Part shown: positions 1 to 10,809 of the stretch, in pieces
Layout of the letters: each line of letters starts with the position of its first letter
Numbering within the stretch: position 1 is the first letter of the stretch
Source: Spinacia oleracea
Lineage: Eukaryota; Streptophyta; Magnoliopsida; Caryophyllales; Amaranthaceae
Direction of reading: 5' to 3'
Assembly: GCF_020520425.1 (NCBI RefSeq)
Contig: NC_079488.1
Location: 9,029,747-9,093,746, forward strand
DNA: 64,000 nt
Notes under the pieces: generated by a model
What the model saw: only the letters and a program-made list of their open reading frames with translations
What the model was told of the DNA's origin: nothing
Database searches by the model: none
Made by a program: the position numbers and the translations under genes

Positions 1-304
1 TACATGTGGCGATGTGGGTTTACATGGGATCTCATCAGATTGGGGATTGAGATTCTATTGTGGTTGTAGTAGTAGTTGTTTTCTCTGTTTGTTTCTGGGT
101 AACTGTGTATGTTTGATTCAATTTTTTCTGGGTTTTTCACTTAGTTGATGGTGTTGCTTCTCACTCCCTCTGTTCCTAAAAGTTCTTCCCGTTTCCCGAA
201 TTGACGTTTCTTTTTGTTCTTCCCATTCCGAATCTTTTCCTTTTTTGGCAAATTTCTTCCTGGAACGAAGGGAGTAGTAAACTAAGAGTTGTTATTGAAT
301 TAGA
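1..304 (+). promoter_or_regulatory. 5' flank / probable 5' UTR of the MSL10-like gene, with Stowaway remnant
   Basis: AT-rich sequence directly upstream of the start codon of the channel gene. Bases about 165-280 look like a short Stowaway-type remnant: an ACTCCCTCTGTTCC end faces a GGAACGAAGGGAGTA end in inverted orientation around about 90 bp of pyrimidine-rich filler. The window begins too close to the gene to place a promoter or the transcription start, and I see no convincing TATA box. Confidence 0.45.
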
Positions 305-3300
305 ATGGAGGGTAGCAGAGAATTTGGTGAGCAGATTGGAACTGATGATGTTGTATTATCTATAGTTGCTGCCGGAGTAGCAGCTGATATGAATAAGACA
401 GGTGGGAGTTCTAGCTACATAAGTAGTAACCAAGAGGGATTTGGGATTAAATCTCCTGAAATTTCAAAGACAAGTCCCATGACAACTCCCCGAAAACCTC
501 CCAAAATCCCGAATGACCTCATGAGAAGGCGCAGTTCATTAGCTAGGTCGAAAACTAAATCGAGATTAGTCGAGCCACCATATCCTAGTAGTGATAATAA
601 TGATGCTTTTGTTGATGAAAACACTCATTTGGTGATGGGTTCTAAAACACCTCTTAGAACGCCAAAGGCGGCGTCTCCATTAGTTGGCAACACAAAATCA
701 CCATTTTCGGTCCTAGGAAAAGACGAGGAGGAGGATGAGGATGTATACAAATCATTTAACCTTCAGAATAAAAATTCTCGTAGGAGACCGAAGTTCTTTG
801 TTTTGTTGGAATGGATAGTGTTCACTAGCTTGATGGGTTTGTTAATCACTAGCTTAACCATCAACCGTTTGAAAGATACCGCGATGTGGAGTTTACGCCT
901 TTGGAAATGGTGTGTTTTTGTCATAGTTATAGTTTGTGGTCGATTGGTAACAGGGTGGCTCATCACCATTCTTGTATACTTGGTTGAAAGAAAACTTTTG
1001 CTTAAGAAAAAAGTTCTGTATTTTGTATACGGGCTGAAGAAAAGTTTACGAGTTTTCCTTTGGTTGAGTTTTATTCTTGTAGCATGGATTTTGTTGTTTG
1101 CACATGGGAATAACAGATCAAGGAAGACCAAAAGAGTATTACATTATATTACAATGGCTATTGCTGGTTTTTTGGTTGGATCTGGAATATGGCTACTGAA
1201 AACTGTACTGATCAAAACTTTAGCTCTGAATTTCCATGTTAAGAGATTCTTTGATAGAATTCAGGAGTCTTTATTTGATCAGTATGTTCTTCAGACACTT
1301 TCTGGGCCTCCGTTAATGGAGATGGCCCAAAGTTTGACCCGATCAAGAACGAGTGGAAGGTTGAGTTTAGAACGAATAACGAAAGGTGATGGGTTGAAAG
1401 AAGAAGTTATTAATGTAGAGAAACTTCATAAAATAGACCAGGGAAAAATTTCTGCATGGACTATGAAAGGGTTGATTGATGTTATAAGGAGAACGAAGCT
1501 GTCTACTATATCGAATACGCTTGATTTTGGTGAAGATGATGAGATGAATGAGCAGAATAAAGAGATTACAAGTGAATGGGAAGCTAAAGTTTCTGCTATT
1601 GAACTCTTCAAGAATGTTGCTAAACCTGGTTACAAGTAAGATGTATTCTCCTCTGTATCTGAAAGTATAATCTTGTAAGTACTTGTATTGAAATTGTTGC
1701 ACTAATTTGGTATCATTTGTTGGATGTAGGTATATTGATGAGGATGATCTCTTACGTTTCATGAAAATGGATGAAGTGAACCAAGTATTTCCTTTGTTTG
1801 AGGGAGCTGTTGAAACGGGTAAAATCAAGAAGACAACTTTGAAGAAGTGGGTGGTAAGTTACTGATTCTGAAATCTGAAGTATGTTTGATTTTTTCAAGA
1901 AGTCTTCTAAAATGTAATTAATGAGGTGTTCCGAGTTAATCTCAGTGATTGGGAATTTTTCCTAATCAAATGACGTCTTTGTAAATAATGGATGGTTTTA
2001 TTACGAAAATGTCATTAAATGTGAGCCTTGAATGTAGGCCAGATGTACAGTCACAAGACCTTAAATGTAGGCCAGATGTACATTTAGCGTTGTATTTTCG
2101 TAATACATCAATTGTCAACTAACATTATACAATAAATATCTACTAATACACAATATAACACTATAAATATTCACTCAATCACTTGCAAATAAATAATATT
2201 GCATTTTTGTAATACATCATCAATCATAAAATATACGGTCAACGGCAAGTAGTTCACAATCAACTTCAACTAATATACAGATAAGATTATACTGCCTACA
2301 ATGTTCAAGCAAAATATTTACGAATTTGCCATTTGATCAAAAAGTTTTCCCAATCAGTGAGATTAACTCGGAATTTCTCGTAATTTATAAGACCTATAGA
2401 TATTATAGATATGAATCTTAATTTCTTTTTGAGGGACTTGAGTATTAATTTCTGATTGTAGGTTATTATGCTAATTACTTTGAGTTTGTATTGTAGACAT
2501 GATTCGATGTTTCACTTCATTGTTGGGTTGCAGGTTAATTCTTACCTGGAGCGTAAATCACTTGCTCATTCATTAAATGATACAAAAACTGCTGTGGAGG
2601 AGTTGAATAGAATAGCTTCAGTCGTGGTGTTGATTATCATGGTTATTGTGTGGAATCTTATGATGGGATTTTTGAACACCAAAATACTTGTCTTTATCAC
2701 ATCACAATGTCTACTTGTGGCATTTGTGTTTGGCAATTCTGTCAAGATGGTTTTCGAAGCAATAATTTTCGTGTTCATAATGCATCCATTCGATGTGGGT
2801 GACCGTTGTGTGATTGATGGTGTTCAGGTAAGCTGAAAATGGCTATTATTACCTCCGTTTCAAAATGATCTTACACTTTCTGTTTTAGTCTGTTTTATAA
2901 TGTTATTTACGTCGTGCTTTATACTATTTTTTAACATTCTGTATCTTGATCTCTTTCATTTGTGTTTAATCAATCGAGCTTTTTTTTTTGGCAGATGGTT
3001 GTTGAAGAGATGAACATCTTGACCACCATATTCTTAAGATATGATAATGAAAAGATTATCTATCCAAATTCTGTTTTGGCAACCAAGCCTATCAGCAACT
3101 TCTACCGGAGCCCGGAAATGGGCGACTCAGTTGAATTCGCCATCCACTTCTCTACTACGGTAGATACCATCGCCGCTCTAAAGACCAGGATAAAAATGTA
3201 AGTTATCTGCATCCTTTAACACTTTTCACATATTAGACGATACACCCGGTTGTTTGTATAGCTAGATGCAATCAGATCGTTTGGTACTTTAACCCCTTAA

Positions 3301-4371
3301 AAACAACTTTTTTTTAGTTTAAAATCACATTTTTGCGCTTTAAAAACACATTTTTACACTTTTAAAGCACGTATTTTTTCAAATACTATAATTCGGAGTA
3401 TCTTCTTCCAATTAGATAAAAATCTAAATGTAGGAGAAACCAACAACAATTTACATATCCTCTCAAATCTTTTGCACTCAAATTTGAAAACCCCAATTTA
3501 TTTCAAGCGTAGATTTAAATTCCTTTAATGGTTCATTGCATCCCTTTTGATACTATTAACAATATGATCTTTTTAAACGTACGTTAAGCTGTAAAAACGT
3601 GCTTTTAATATGTAAAAAATGTTCTTTTTGAGGGTTAAAAATACAAAACGACCTTAAAGTCTGTACATATGCAACCGGGTGTACTTTCTACCGAATGAAC
3701 ACTGGTAATAGGAGAGCTGACACTAGATTGAAGTCATAAGCTAGTACTCCCTCCGTATTTATTTAAGAGATACACTTGGTCGGGCACGGGTATTAAGAAA
3801 AAGAATTGAATGAAATAAAGTAATAAAACAAGTGGAGTTGAGTAGATATTTTAATAAGTAAAACAAGTGGGGACCACGTCATTTCAGGGGATGGGGGGTG
3901 GGGATGAGGTATAGATAGATTATTTAATTAGATGGTGGGGTTGATAAGTTACTAAAAATGGCAAGTATATCTCTTAAATAAATACGGCCGAAAAAGACAA
4001 GTGTATCTCTTAAATAAATACAGAGGGAGTACAGTTCCCTTTTTCTCTTGTGATTTTCCGTTGTACTTATTTCAGCATACTTTACTGGTTTGATCAGGTA
4101 TATAGAAAGCAAACCTGAACACTGGAGATCAGGCCACAGTGTACAATTGAAAGAAATTCTGGACATGAACAAGATTAAGATGGTTTTATATGTCAATCAC
4201 ACCATCAACTTCCAAAACATTGGAGAGAAAGGAAGTAGAAGGTCTGATCTTGTCCTGGAAATGAAGAAAATGTTCGAGGATCTGCAGATTATGTATCAGC
4301 TTTTGCCACAGGATGTTCATCTCGTCTCGTACGTTGGAGCCCCGGCGTCTACTCCTTTCGCCAAGTGCTGA
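305..4371 (+). CDS. MSL10-like: Mechanosensitive ion channel protein, MSL10/MSL9-like (MscS family), five exons
   Basis: Plant MscS-like channel, expected at the plasma membrane, where tension opens an anion-preferring pore. Coding exons are 305-1635, 1730-1853, 2534-2827, 2995-3197 and 4098-4371. All junctions are GT-AG and the frame is kept throughout, giving 2226 nt or 741 residues, close to the 730-745 usual for MSL9/MSL10. The first 160 residues are a hydrophilic, Ser/Arg-rich N-terminus with an acidic patch (about 138-147). Hydrophobic segments lie near residues 163-184, 202-226, 249-266 and 279-305 (exon 1) and 513-531 and 536-566 (exon 3). The last is the pore helix and runs into FGNSVK and then MHPFDVGDR, the MscS-domain signature of this subfamily. 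Exons 4-5 encode the cytosolic beta domain, including YPNSVLATKPISNFYRS. I see no disruption. The start is the first ATG of the long exon-1 frame. Three miniature transposons sit in introns 2 and 4. The family is certain; the choice between MSL10 and MSL9 is inference. Confidence 0.95.
1926..2376. mobile_element. Miniature inverted-repeat element in intron 2 of the channel gene
   Basis: About 450 bp bounded by an inverted repeat of roughly 28 bp: the left arm contains CCGAGTTAATCTCAGTGATT (about 1931-1950) and the right arm its near-perfect complement (about 2350-2372). The interior is AT-rich with no coding potential, and it repeats the motif AATGTAGGCCAGATGTACA at about 2030 and 2065. I could not fix a target-site duplication, so the superfamily is open. 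Confidence 0.6.
3241..3681. mobile_element. Short inverted-repeat element in intron 4 of the channel gene
   Basis: Starts TACACCCGGTTG (3241) and ends CAACCGGGTGTA (about 3670-3681), so the ends are exact 12-bp inverted repeats, with weaker subterminal symmetry inside. The interior is AT-rich and repeats ACATTTTT/TTTAAA runs. Non-coding. Superfamily not assigned because no clear target duplication flanks it. Confidence 0.55.
3747..4029. mobile_element. Stowaway-type MITE in intron 4 of the channel gene
   Basis: 283 bp flanked by TA dinucleotides (3745-3746 and 4030-4031), with CTCCCTCCGTATTTATTTAA at the left end and the complementary end CTTAAATAAATACAGAGGGAG at the right, shortened here to its outer bases. 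TA target plus CTCCCTCCGT ends define Stowaway (Tc1/mariner) MITEs. The arms carry repeats of the AAGAGATACACTTG motif. It ends about 70 bp before the acceptor of exon 5. Confidence 0.85.
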
Positions 4372-5131
4372 ATCACGGCGAGTTATCTTTGATCTCTTGT
4401 GTACGTCTGGTTTTTCCGGGTGTTCGGGCAATATGGCTGATCAAAACTATCCGAAAAACCAGAAACCTGAAATTCAATCCGGTGTATGATCCAAAAAAGT
4501 AGGTCGAACCGATATGGTTATCGATTCGGGTACCAAATCCGAAATTCGGGTATTTGATATGGTTATGGATATCGTTTTACGAAGAACGGGTACCCGATAA
4601 ACGATCAGATAAGCCGTTTGTTTAAGTGTTTCCCAATTTAAATATTTTTTTCCCAAGAGCTCAAAATGAAAATCCTAAATGTTGACAATCAATGTATAAT
4701 TTGAGTAAATTGTAATTTTACTAGTAATGTAGTCAATATCATGTGTTAATGTTGGTATTTAATGTTGAATGTAATCTAGTTATAAAGTCTATTTTTTCCA
4801 ATTAAATTTTCATAATTTAATGTCGGCAGTTTCTATACACAATATGGTCAATTTTGCTATGCTCTATTGATTTTGTGTTAGCAGAAGCTGTGGAATGTTC
4901 ATAATATGGTTTCATGGTGTGATGATATAATATCAAAATCCAGGCACAAAATCTTGTAATATCATAATCTTCATTGACTACCAATAACTTATTAACTAAT
5001 AGTAAAGAAAGATTTGATACGGAATGCTGCAAGTGCTGATCATAAGATGTTTGGAACTTTAAATTAATGAAATTAAAAATTAACTTAAAATCAGACCATG
5101 TTCTCTTGTACATATTTCAATACTACGTGCG
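4372..5131. other. Intergenic: 3' flank of the channel gene with a degenerate repeat
   Basis: Contains the probable 3' UTR of the channel gene. From about 4410 to 4620 it has repeated 'CGGGTA / ACCCGA / AACCGA' words like those in the hAT elements elsewhere in this window, so it is probably an eroded copy. From 4640 to 5120 it is AT-rich and I see nothing recognisable in it. Confidence 0.4.
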
Positions 5132-5423
5132 TAAAGATGACTGTGGGCCGGGCCGATCCGAAACCCGAAACGAAAAAAGCACGGTCCGGCACGGGCACGA
5201 AGTCATGGGACGGGGCGGGCCTGGGCCTTTGCCTAATATTTTTTGGAAAAAACACGGCACGAAAAGCATACTAATTTTAGTAAAATTAGCCTTAGACACG
5301 ACAGGTCAGCCCAACCCGGCACAAAGCCCATGGGCTTTGGCCAGGTCTTGTTTTTGACATTTTTGCCCGGCCCGGCCTAATACAACATGGGCTTGCCATG
5401 GGCCCGACCCACAGCCATCTTTA
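5132..5423. mobile_element. hAT-type MITE (292 bp)
   Basis: Begins TAAAGATGACTGTGGGCCGG and ends with the complementary CCACAGCCATCTTTA. It is flanked on both sides by the same 8-bp target duplication TACGTGCG (5124-5131 and 5424-5431). An 8-bp duplication with short imperfect terminal inverted repeats is the hAT hallmark. The GC-rich interior of 'GGGCCGGGCC' words forms a strong fold-back. It lies between the convergent channel and fucosyltransferase genes. Confidence 0.88.
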
Positions 5424-5431
5424 TACGTGCG

Positions 5432-5769
5432 TAAGTGATTAGTTATAACTGTATTTTTGTGGTCACACTAAGAAGTGAGCTAAGTCATCAAAGTTTCTGC
5501 CAGTTATGGATTTGAGTACTATATATGTTCTGATGTTCTCCTAATCAATTATTTCTTCCCAGGAAAAATCTGTCACTCATACAGAGAATTGAGTATTTCC
5601 AGGTACTCGTTAAAATCATACTCGATCATTACAAAACAGTTAAAGTCACAAAATAAAAGGACAAAACTAACAAAGGATATAAGAGTTATTTTACCATAAA
5701 TAAGTGGAAGAAGGCATCATCAAACTAAACAAATGAGACTTTCTAAGAACATTATATTAAGATTTAAGA
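5432..5769 (-). other. Probable 3' UTR / downstream flank of the O-fucosyltransferase-like gene
   Basis: AT-rich, with no open frame worth noting. On the minus strand it directly follows the stop codon at 5770-5772, so it should hold the 3' UTR and polyadenylation signals. I could not choose one signal among several AATAAA-like words. Confidence 0.4.
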
Positions 5770-7479
5770 CTAACTAGAGGAAGTAGTGCAAGTGTTTACC
5801 CCATCTTTGCAATCACTAGTAAGATCATTGAACGTCTCGAGCTGCTTTTTCCCTCTCAAAAACACTTCTGTATCAACCGATATCCTCATGTACCCATCGA
5901 ATTCAACAGGAGCCCCGTTATTGAGCTTCGTTGTCTCAGAAGACCACTCACTGTTTTCTTCCCATAAATCCTTGTATTCGTCTAGAAAATGTGTTGTGTA
6001 CTTGTCTTTCAACGGGTCAAAAAATGACTTATCGGGCTCATTTGTATCAATATAAAGGTTTCTTCCTTCTTCAATCTTGTCCTTCAATGTTGTAAGAAGA
6101 GAATCGGGTGAAGTATCCCTATCAAGATTAGGCCATAATTCTTTGTTTATTGTTTTCTCCCCTCTTACAATATGAACAGAATCGTAATCCCAGTTTAACC
6201 TCGATGCAATTGCAGAGACTATGTCCATCAACCTTCTTGACTTCCATAACATGTGCCACGGTCTTTGGATAACAGATTCTGCCTCTCCTTCACAGACACG
6301 ATACCAGTAATTGTCCGGCTCAACGGTTCCAAACTTTCTGACGACTAAAGTATCTTTCAGATCCTTGAGTTTTACTGGTGAAACCTTAAAATCTTCAACA
6401 AGATGAAGACTCAGTCTATCATTTCTCTGCCACTTATTCCAATCTGTCCAAAATTGGAGTTGGTCTAATACCGAGGCTTCCTCTTTCAAATGCTCGAAAT
6501 CAAAATAAAATCGAAAATCCTTTCCTTCCTCGTTTTGACCCGTTTTTGTGTACATAGATGATAGACAAATGCTCAAGTCCATGATCAATGTACGGTTCAA
6601 ATACTGAGCTTCACCAAGTGCACACAAGAAACTCCAAAGGTAGTGATTCATGCTCTTACACCGATCTCCACCCCCAGCATAATACAAGTATTTCCCATTC
6701 TTAAATGCGGCTTCTGATTCAACAACGGGAAGACTATCATTAACCATCTCCCCAACAACCGGCAAAGAAGCTGATTCACCACCTTGTTGGCCTTCTTTCT
6801 CAAACACGGCTTGCTTCTTTGGCTTCCTCTTCCTCGCATTAACACCACTGTGGTACTCGCCTATATCAGTCACACTCAAAGAACAATTCTCTGCTTTGGA
6901 GATCACAAATCTCCGATAATCTTTATAAAGTGAGGCAGTCTTCCCTTCTTTAGGTCTAAACCGCCACGCCATATCACAAGTATTATCATCCAAACCACGG
7001 ACCGGCTTCCCAAATCGGTAAAAATGGATGTCCTTAAACTTCTCAATAGCAGCTCTCATCATAGTATGGAAAACTTCCGGATCCTTACAATCAATAGGTT
7101 TACCAACCTCATCCCCACAATCAGAACCCGTACTAGCCGCAATCTCAGCATTATCAGCTACATCAGTGATGTTTATAAAAGTGTTAAAAGCAGTCTGATT
7201 CGCAGCCATGAAATCTTCCCCAGTCTTTATGACTGTATTATCTGACTCAAACGTAGCATTCGAGGTCGATGTAAGGAAGGTGGATATCTTATCAGACGGG
7301 TGGAAAAGGGGATCCTCGGGTTCATAAGTCGCAGCAATAATGGTGAAAATCAAAACCCCAACAACAAAGATACTGAAACACACATTTCCAATCATAGCTA
7401 GAGCATGTTGACCCAAGTTTTCGGGCCGCAAACTCCCAGCCCTCAAAAGGGGAGAACGACCCAACATCTTTCCAATCAC
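5770..7479 (-). CDS. O-fucosyltransferase family protein (GT65/GT68-like plant family), Golgi type II membrane protein
   Basis: Uninterrupted 569-residue frame, the usual length for plant members of this family. Residues 1-28 are a short, basic cytosolic tail and about 29-50 a single hydrophobic anchor, so a type II Golgi topology is likely. The catalytic half starts near residue 265 with YLYYAGGGDRCKSMNHYLWS, followed by the family block LNRTLIMDLSICLSS and an FDFEHLKEEASVLD segment. Near residue 435 is HIVRGEK, in the place of the GDP-fucose-binding HxRxE/D loop. Further on is NLYIDTNEPDKSFFDPLK, matching the conserved C-terminal 'YIATNE' motif of the family. The acceptor substrate cannot be read from sequence. 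The start is chosen because it is the first ATG before the anchor and is preceded by what looks like a spliced leader. No break is seen. It is convergent with the channel gene upstream in the window. Confidence 0.93.
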   Translation of the reverse strand: MIGKMLGRSPLLRAGSLRPENLGQHALAMIGNVCFSIFVVGVLIFTIIAATYEPEDPLFHPSDKISTFLTSTSNATFESDNTVIKTGEDFMAANQTAFNTFINITDVADNAEIAASTGSDCGDEVGKPIDCKDPEVFHTMMRAAIEKFKDIHFYRFGKPVRGLDDNTCDMAWRFRPKEGKTASLYKDYRRFVISKAENCSLSVTDIGEYHSGVNARKRKPKKQAVFEKEGQQGGESASLPVVGEMVNDSLPVVESEAAFKNGKYLYYAGGGDRCKSMNHYLWSFLCALGEAQYLNRTLIMDLSICLSSMYTKTGQNEEGKDFRFYFDFEHLKEEASVLDQLQFWTDWNKWQRNDRLSLHLVEDFKVSPVKLKDLKDTLVVRKFGTVEPDNYWYRVCEGEAESVIQRPWHMLWKSRRLMDIVSAIASRLNWDYDSVHIVRGEKTINKELWPNLDRDTSPDSLLTTLKDKIEEGRNLYIDTNEPDKSFFDPLKDKYTTHFLDEYKDLWEENSEWSSETTKLNNGAPVEFDGYMRISVDTEVFLRGKKQLETFNDLTSDCKDGVNTCTTSSS

Positions 7480-9360
7480 AACTTCAACTCAAAACTCTAA
7501 ATTTCCCTGATACCCAGCAAATCAAATTCACAGAAAAATCAACTAGAAAATCTACCACTAGAAAATCCTTCTTGACGTGGCTGGATGACTTGGAATCCCG
7601 CTTGTCGTGGTGTCTGCCACTAGAAAATCTTGTTTCCTTCCAGGTACAGGAGTTGAAGAAATTTTATCTGTGAAAATAGCCTTATTAGAAAAACAGAATA
7701 AGAATTTATCTGTATGTCCCAAAATCCAAAGATATAAATGAGCCTCAATACCAAACATCATTTTCAGCAAAACAAATTAACAACACCATTGCGGTCGTCA
7801 AACCAAAGCAAAATTCAGAGACTCAATCCCTTTCCGTAAATGCATGTATCAATTACAGCTTACAACTCTTACCTTCAGCCAATTGTTTGCACATACGGAC
7901 ATACCAAGGTAGTCATTGATGAAGTGTCACATTTTACGTAGCTACTTATACACACATATAGTAGTTTTAGTTATATTGTATTTTTATCTTTATACCGACA
8001 TAGCGATAAAGAAAGGACGCAGAGTTTACACCATATGCCACATCTTAAAAATCCATCTTTGTTATGATCACTGACAGAAGATCCTAGTGAATGATGTCAG
8101 GTGTAATTAGTTTCCAATGGCCATGTCTACTTATACTTTCTTTAGCATGTAATTTTGTTTTGGTGGTGTTAAGGAAAACTCACATTGATTTTAAAAAAGT
8201 TTACTCCATTTAAAAGAACAATTACCTTAGAAAAATGTGCAGCAATCAAACTATCAATAAACTCAAATATAAGAGGGATTACTTGTCTAGAGTTCTTTAA
8301 AAAATAACAACACTAATCCGCTCACTTTGTTGAAAACCAAACTAGTAAAACCCAAGCAATATATGGTTCATATGATGTTCACAGTTTTTTTTAGTAGTGT
8401 ATTTATGAGTTGTATACGAATTACACCTTTTGGTTCTTGTTGTTTGTAGATTTAGAGTATGTAGTTTGTGTTTTTTGTGTGAACTGTCAAGATGATATGT
8501 CCACCAAAAATAAAAAAGAAGAAACGATAAAGAAAGGACATCCCTCAAAACAAACAACTGCTGCAGATACATTATCTGCTCACTAATGAACATAATGATA
8601 TAACAATTATTCTCAAAAAATGAGGTATTCAGCAACTTCTAAATTTTTTCACTGCAAATAATATGTATGAGATGATTGAAGATTTGAAGTTCTTTCAGAA
8701 ATAACTTTTGTTCATACAAATCCAAATTACAAATGAAGCACTTATGATGATTTTTGTCCTACCCATCTAACAACGATATGAGCTATGTGTTTTTACTACT
8801 ATGTATGTTTTTCTACTTCGTAACTTCATCAAATTACACAACAAAATTGATTGCGATAATATTCAGAAGAAAAAGCAGAATGGCTTATAAAAACACTAAA
8901 ATTCACATAAAAATCAGCTAAAGTATAGACAAACACCCAGAATTTTGAATTCAATTCGCAATAATTAGAAATAATATTACCAAACAAAACAAATGTAACT
9001 AAAGTACAACTCGCAATAAATTAGCAAAAAAACAAAATAATCAACAACATGAAATTCAGATCTAGAAATGTAATAAAAAGATCTAGAAACTTGATTTGCT
9101 AAAATATTGTAAGAAAAAGTTTGGGAAAATTCATCAATTTTTATTACCTTGTGCATTGCAGATTACTATCTGAAATCTGGATTGTTTTCGTCGGCTGAAT
9201 AAGAGAAGGTATGAACAATAAAAGTATCGGGGAAGGTGGGAGGAAGAGCTGCCGACACTTTGGCGAAGTGAGAAAGTCAGAGAAGAAGAAGAAGATCTGA
9301 GTGAGTGAAGAGTGTGTTGAAGAGGAGTAGAGGATTATTGGAGTATATTGGTTAATGAAT
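7480..9360 (-). promoter_or_regulatory. 5' UTR with a probable 1.48-kb leader intron, and promoter side, of the O-fucosyltransferase-like gene
   Basis: No coding gene is visible here. On the minus strand a good donor (CACAAG then GTAATA) lies at 9148/9147 and a good acceptor (pyrimidine-rich TTTTCACAG) at 7668/7667. That predicts a non-coding first exon from about 9148 to 9350, an intron 7668-9147, and a second leader segment 7480-7667 running into the start codon. The putative first exon is purine/GA-rich and less AT-rich than its surroundings. The splice sites are seen directly; their use is inference. Confidence 0.5.
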
Positions 9361-9974
9361 ACTCCGTAATGAAAGATGTGATGGCCTGATGGGGCTTGGA
9401 TTGGTTACACGTGGTAAGATGGGTTAGAATGGATGATGGTTACATTTAGAGGGTTTTTAAATGAAGTTTTACTAAAATCGCCCTTATTTAGTGTAAAAAA
9501 AATATGATTATGCCCCTTTTAATATTCACTTTTTCAATAATAATAACTAGTATTATATGCACGCGATGTATGCGAATATAAGAAACAAATTTGTGTTATT
9601 ACATTTAAACCTGAAATAACATGTAAACCTATAATATAAATGTGATGCATGTGAATATAAGAAACAGATAAGGTTAATATAGTCGAAAGTATATAAACAG
9701 ATTGGTTAAAATGGTAAGAATATATTTAAGGGGCTAGATTGATTAAATACTTCTTTGGCTTTTTCTATTGGGTAGGTGTAATTATATTCTCTATTCTAGT
9801 TGGAGGGTATTTTAGTAATATAAGAGGGACATCAAAAGTGAATTTACTAAAATAACTTCAGCTCTTCAATTATATAATAGAGATAATGACAAAATAACAA
9901 TAATAAAAATGAAAATGAATAAATAAATAAATAATAATAGAAAAATAATAATAATAATAATAATAACTCTCAAA
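9361..9974. other. Intergenic AT-rich spacer with AAT/TAA microsatellite
   Basis: No gene is seen. It includes short tetranucleotide and trinucleotide runs (AAATAAATAAAT at about 9915 and ATAATAATAATAATA at about 9943-9966) just before the GC-rich start of the non-LTR element. The bases about 9540-9700 contain two ATGTGATGCATGTGAATATAAG-like partial repeats. Confidence 0.5.
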
Positions 9975-10809
9975 GGAAAGGGGCGATTATGGGGCGATTA
10001 TGGTTAATTAGGGTTCCACGTTCGTAGGTCACAGGTCAAAGCTCCGGTGGCTATTACGGCGGCGACGTGCAGGAGGTTCGTCGGCGGTTTCCGGGCATTG
10101 TGTTGGTGGTTCTGGGGCAGTTTGCAGGGCTTTTGGTGCAGTTCGCAGGAGGTATTGGGTGAGGTTTTGGTGCAGTCCGAGAGGTTTTCAGGCGCGTATC
10201 ACGGTTGTTGAGTGCGATTTTCAGGCGACTTTCAAGCGTGGGGGGTGGCGCGCCTCCGGTCCTGCTGTGGCAACGTCGGTTCAGGCATTTGCGAGGTGTT
10301 TGATTTGTGTTTTGTTGATCAGTTTCCGGTGGTATTCAGGCATTTACGAGGCGTTTTTTTGTGGTTTGTTGATCGGTTTCCGGCGGGTTTTGTGTCTTTG
10401 CGGCGGTATTCAGACATTTCCTGTGGTGTGAGATTCTGTTCGGGGGTTTCTTTTGGCCAACCACCTTGTTTGGTGTTTCGGGTGGCTTTTCTAGTGGTTA
10501 CGGACTTGCGGTGATTCTGGTCGGCAATTTCAGGCCTTGCATTGCTGTTCTGAAGGTGCAGGTCAGTGGGTGTTTCGGTGGTGTTGGGGGTGCTGTTTAG
10601 AGCTGCGTTGTGTTGGGTGTTTCGGTGGTGTTGTGGGTGTTTCGGTGTTGTGTTGGGTGGCAGTGTGTGGTTGTTGCGTTGTGAGACATTTCAGTTTTAG
10701 TCAGTGTTAGTTTCCGGCAGTTTGGCAGTTTGGCAGGTTCGGTGAGTTCCGTTTCAGATTCAGTGCGGTTGAAGTGCTTTGATATGGCGGCTTCTGTGGA
10801 GAAGTTTCA

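Noticed and set aside
5067..5357. 96-residue plus-strand frame
   Set aside because: It runs across the GC-rich hAT MITE at 5132-5423 and has no domain.
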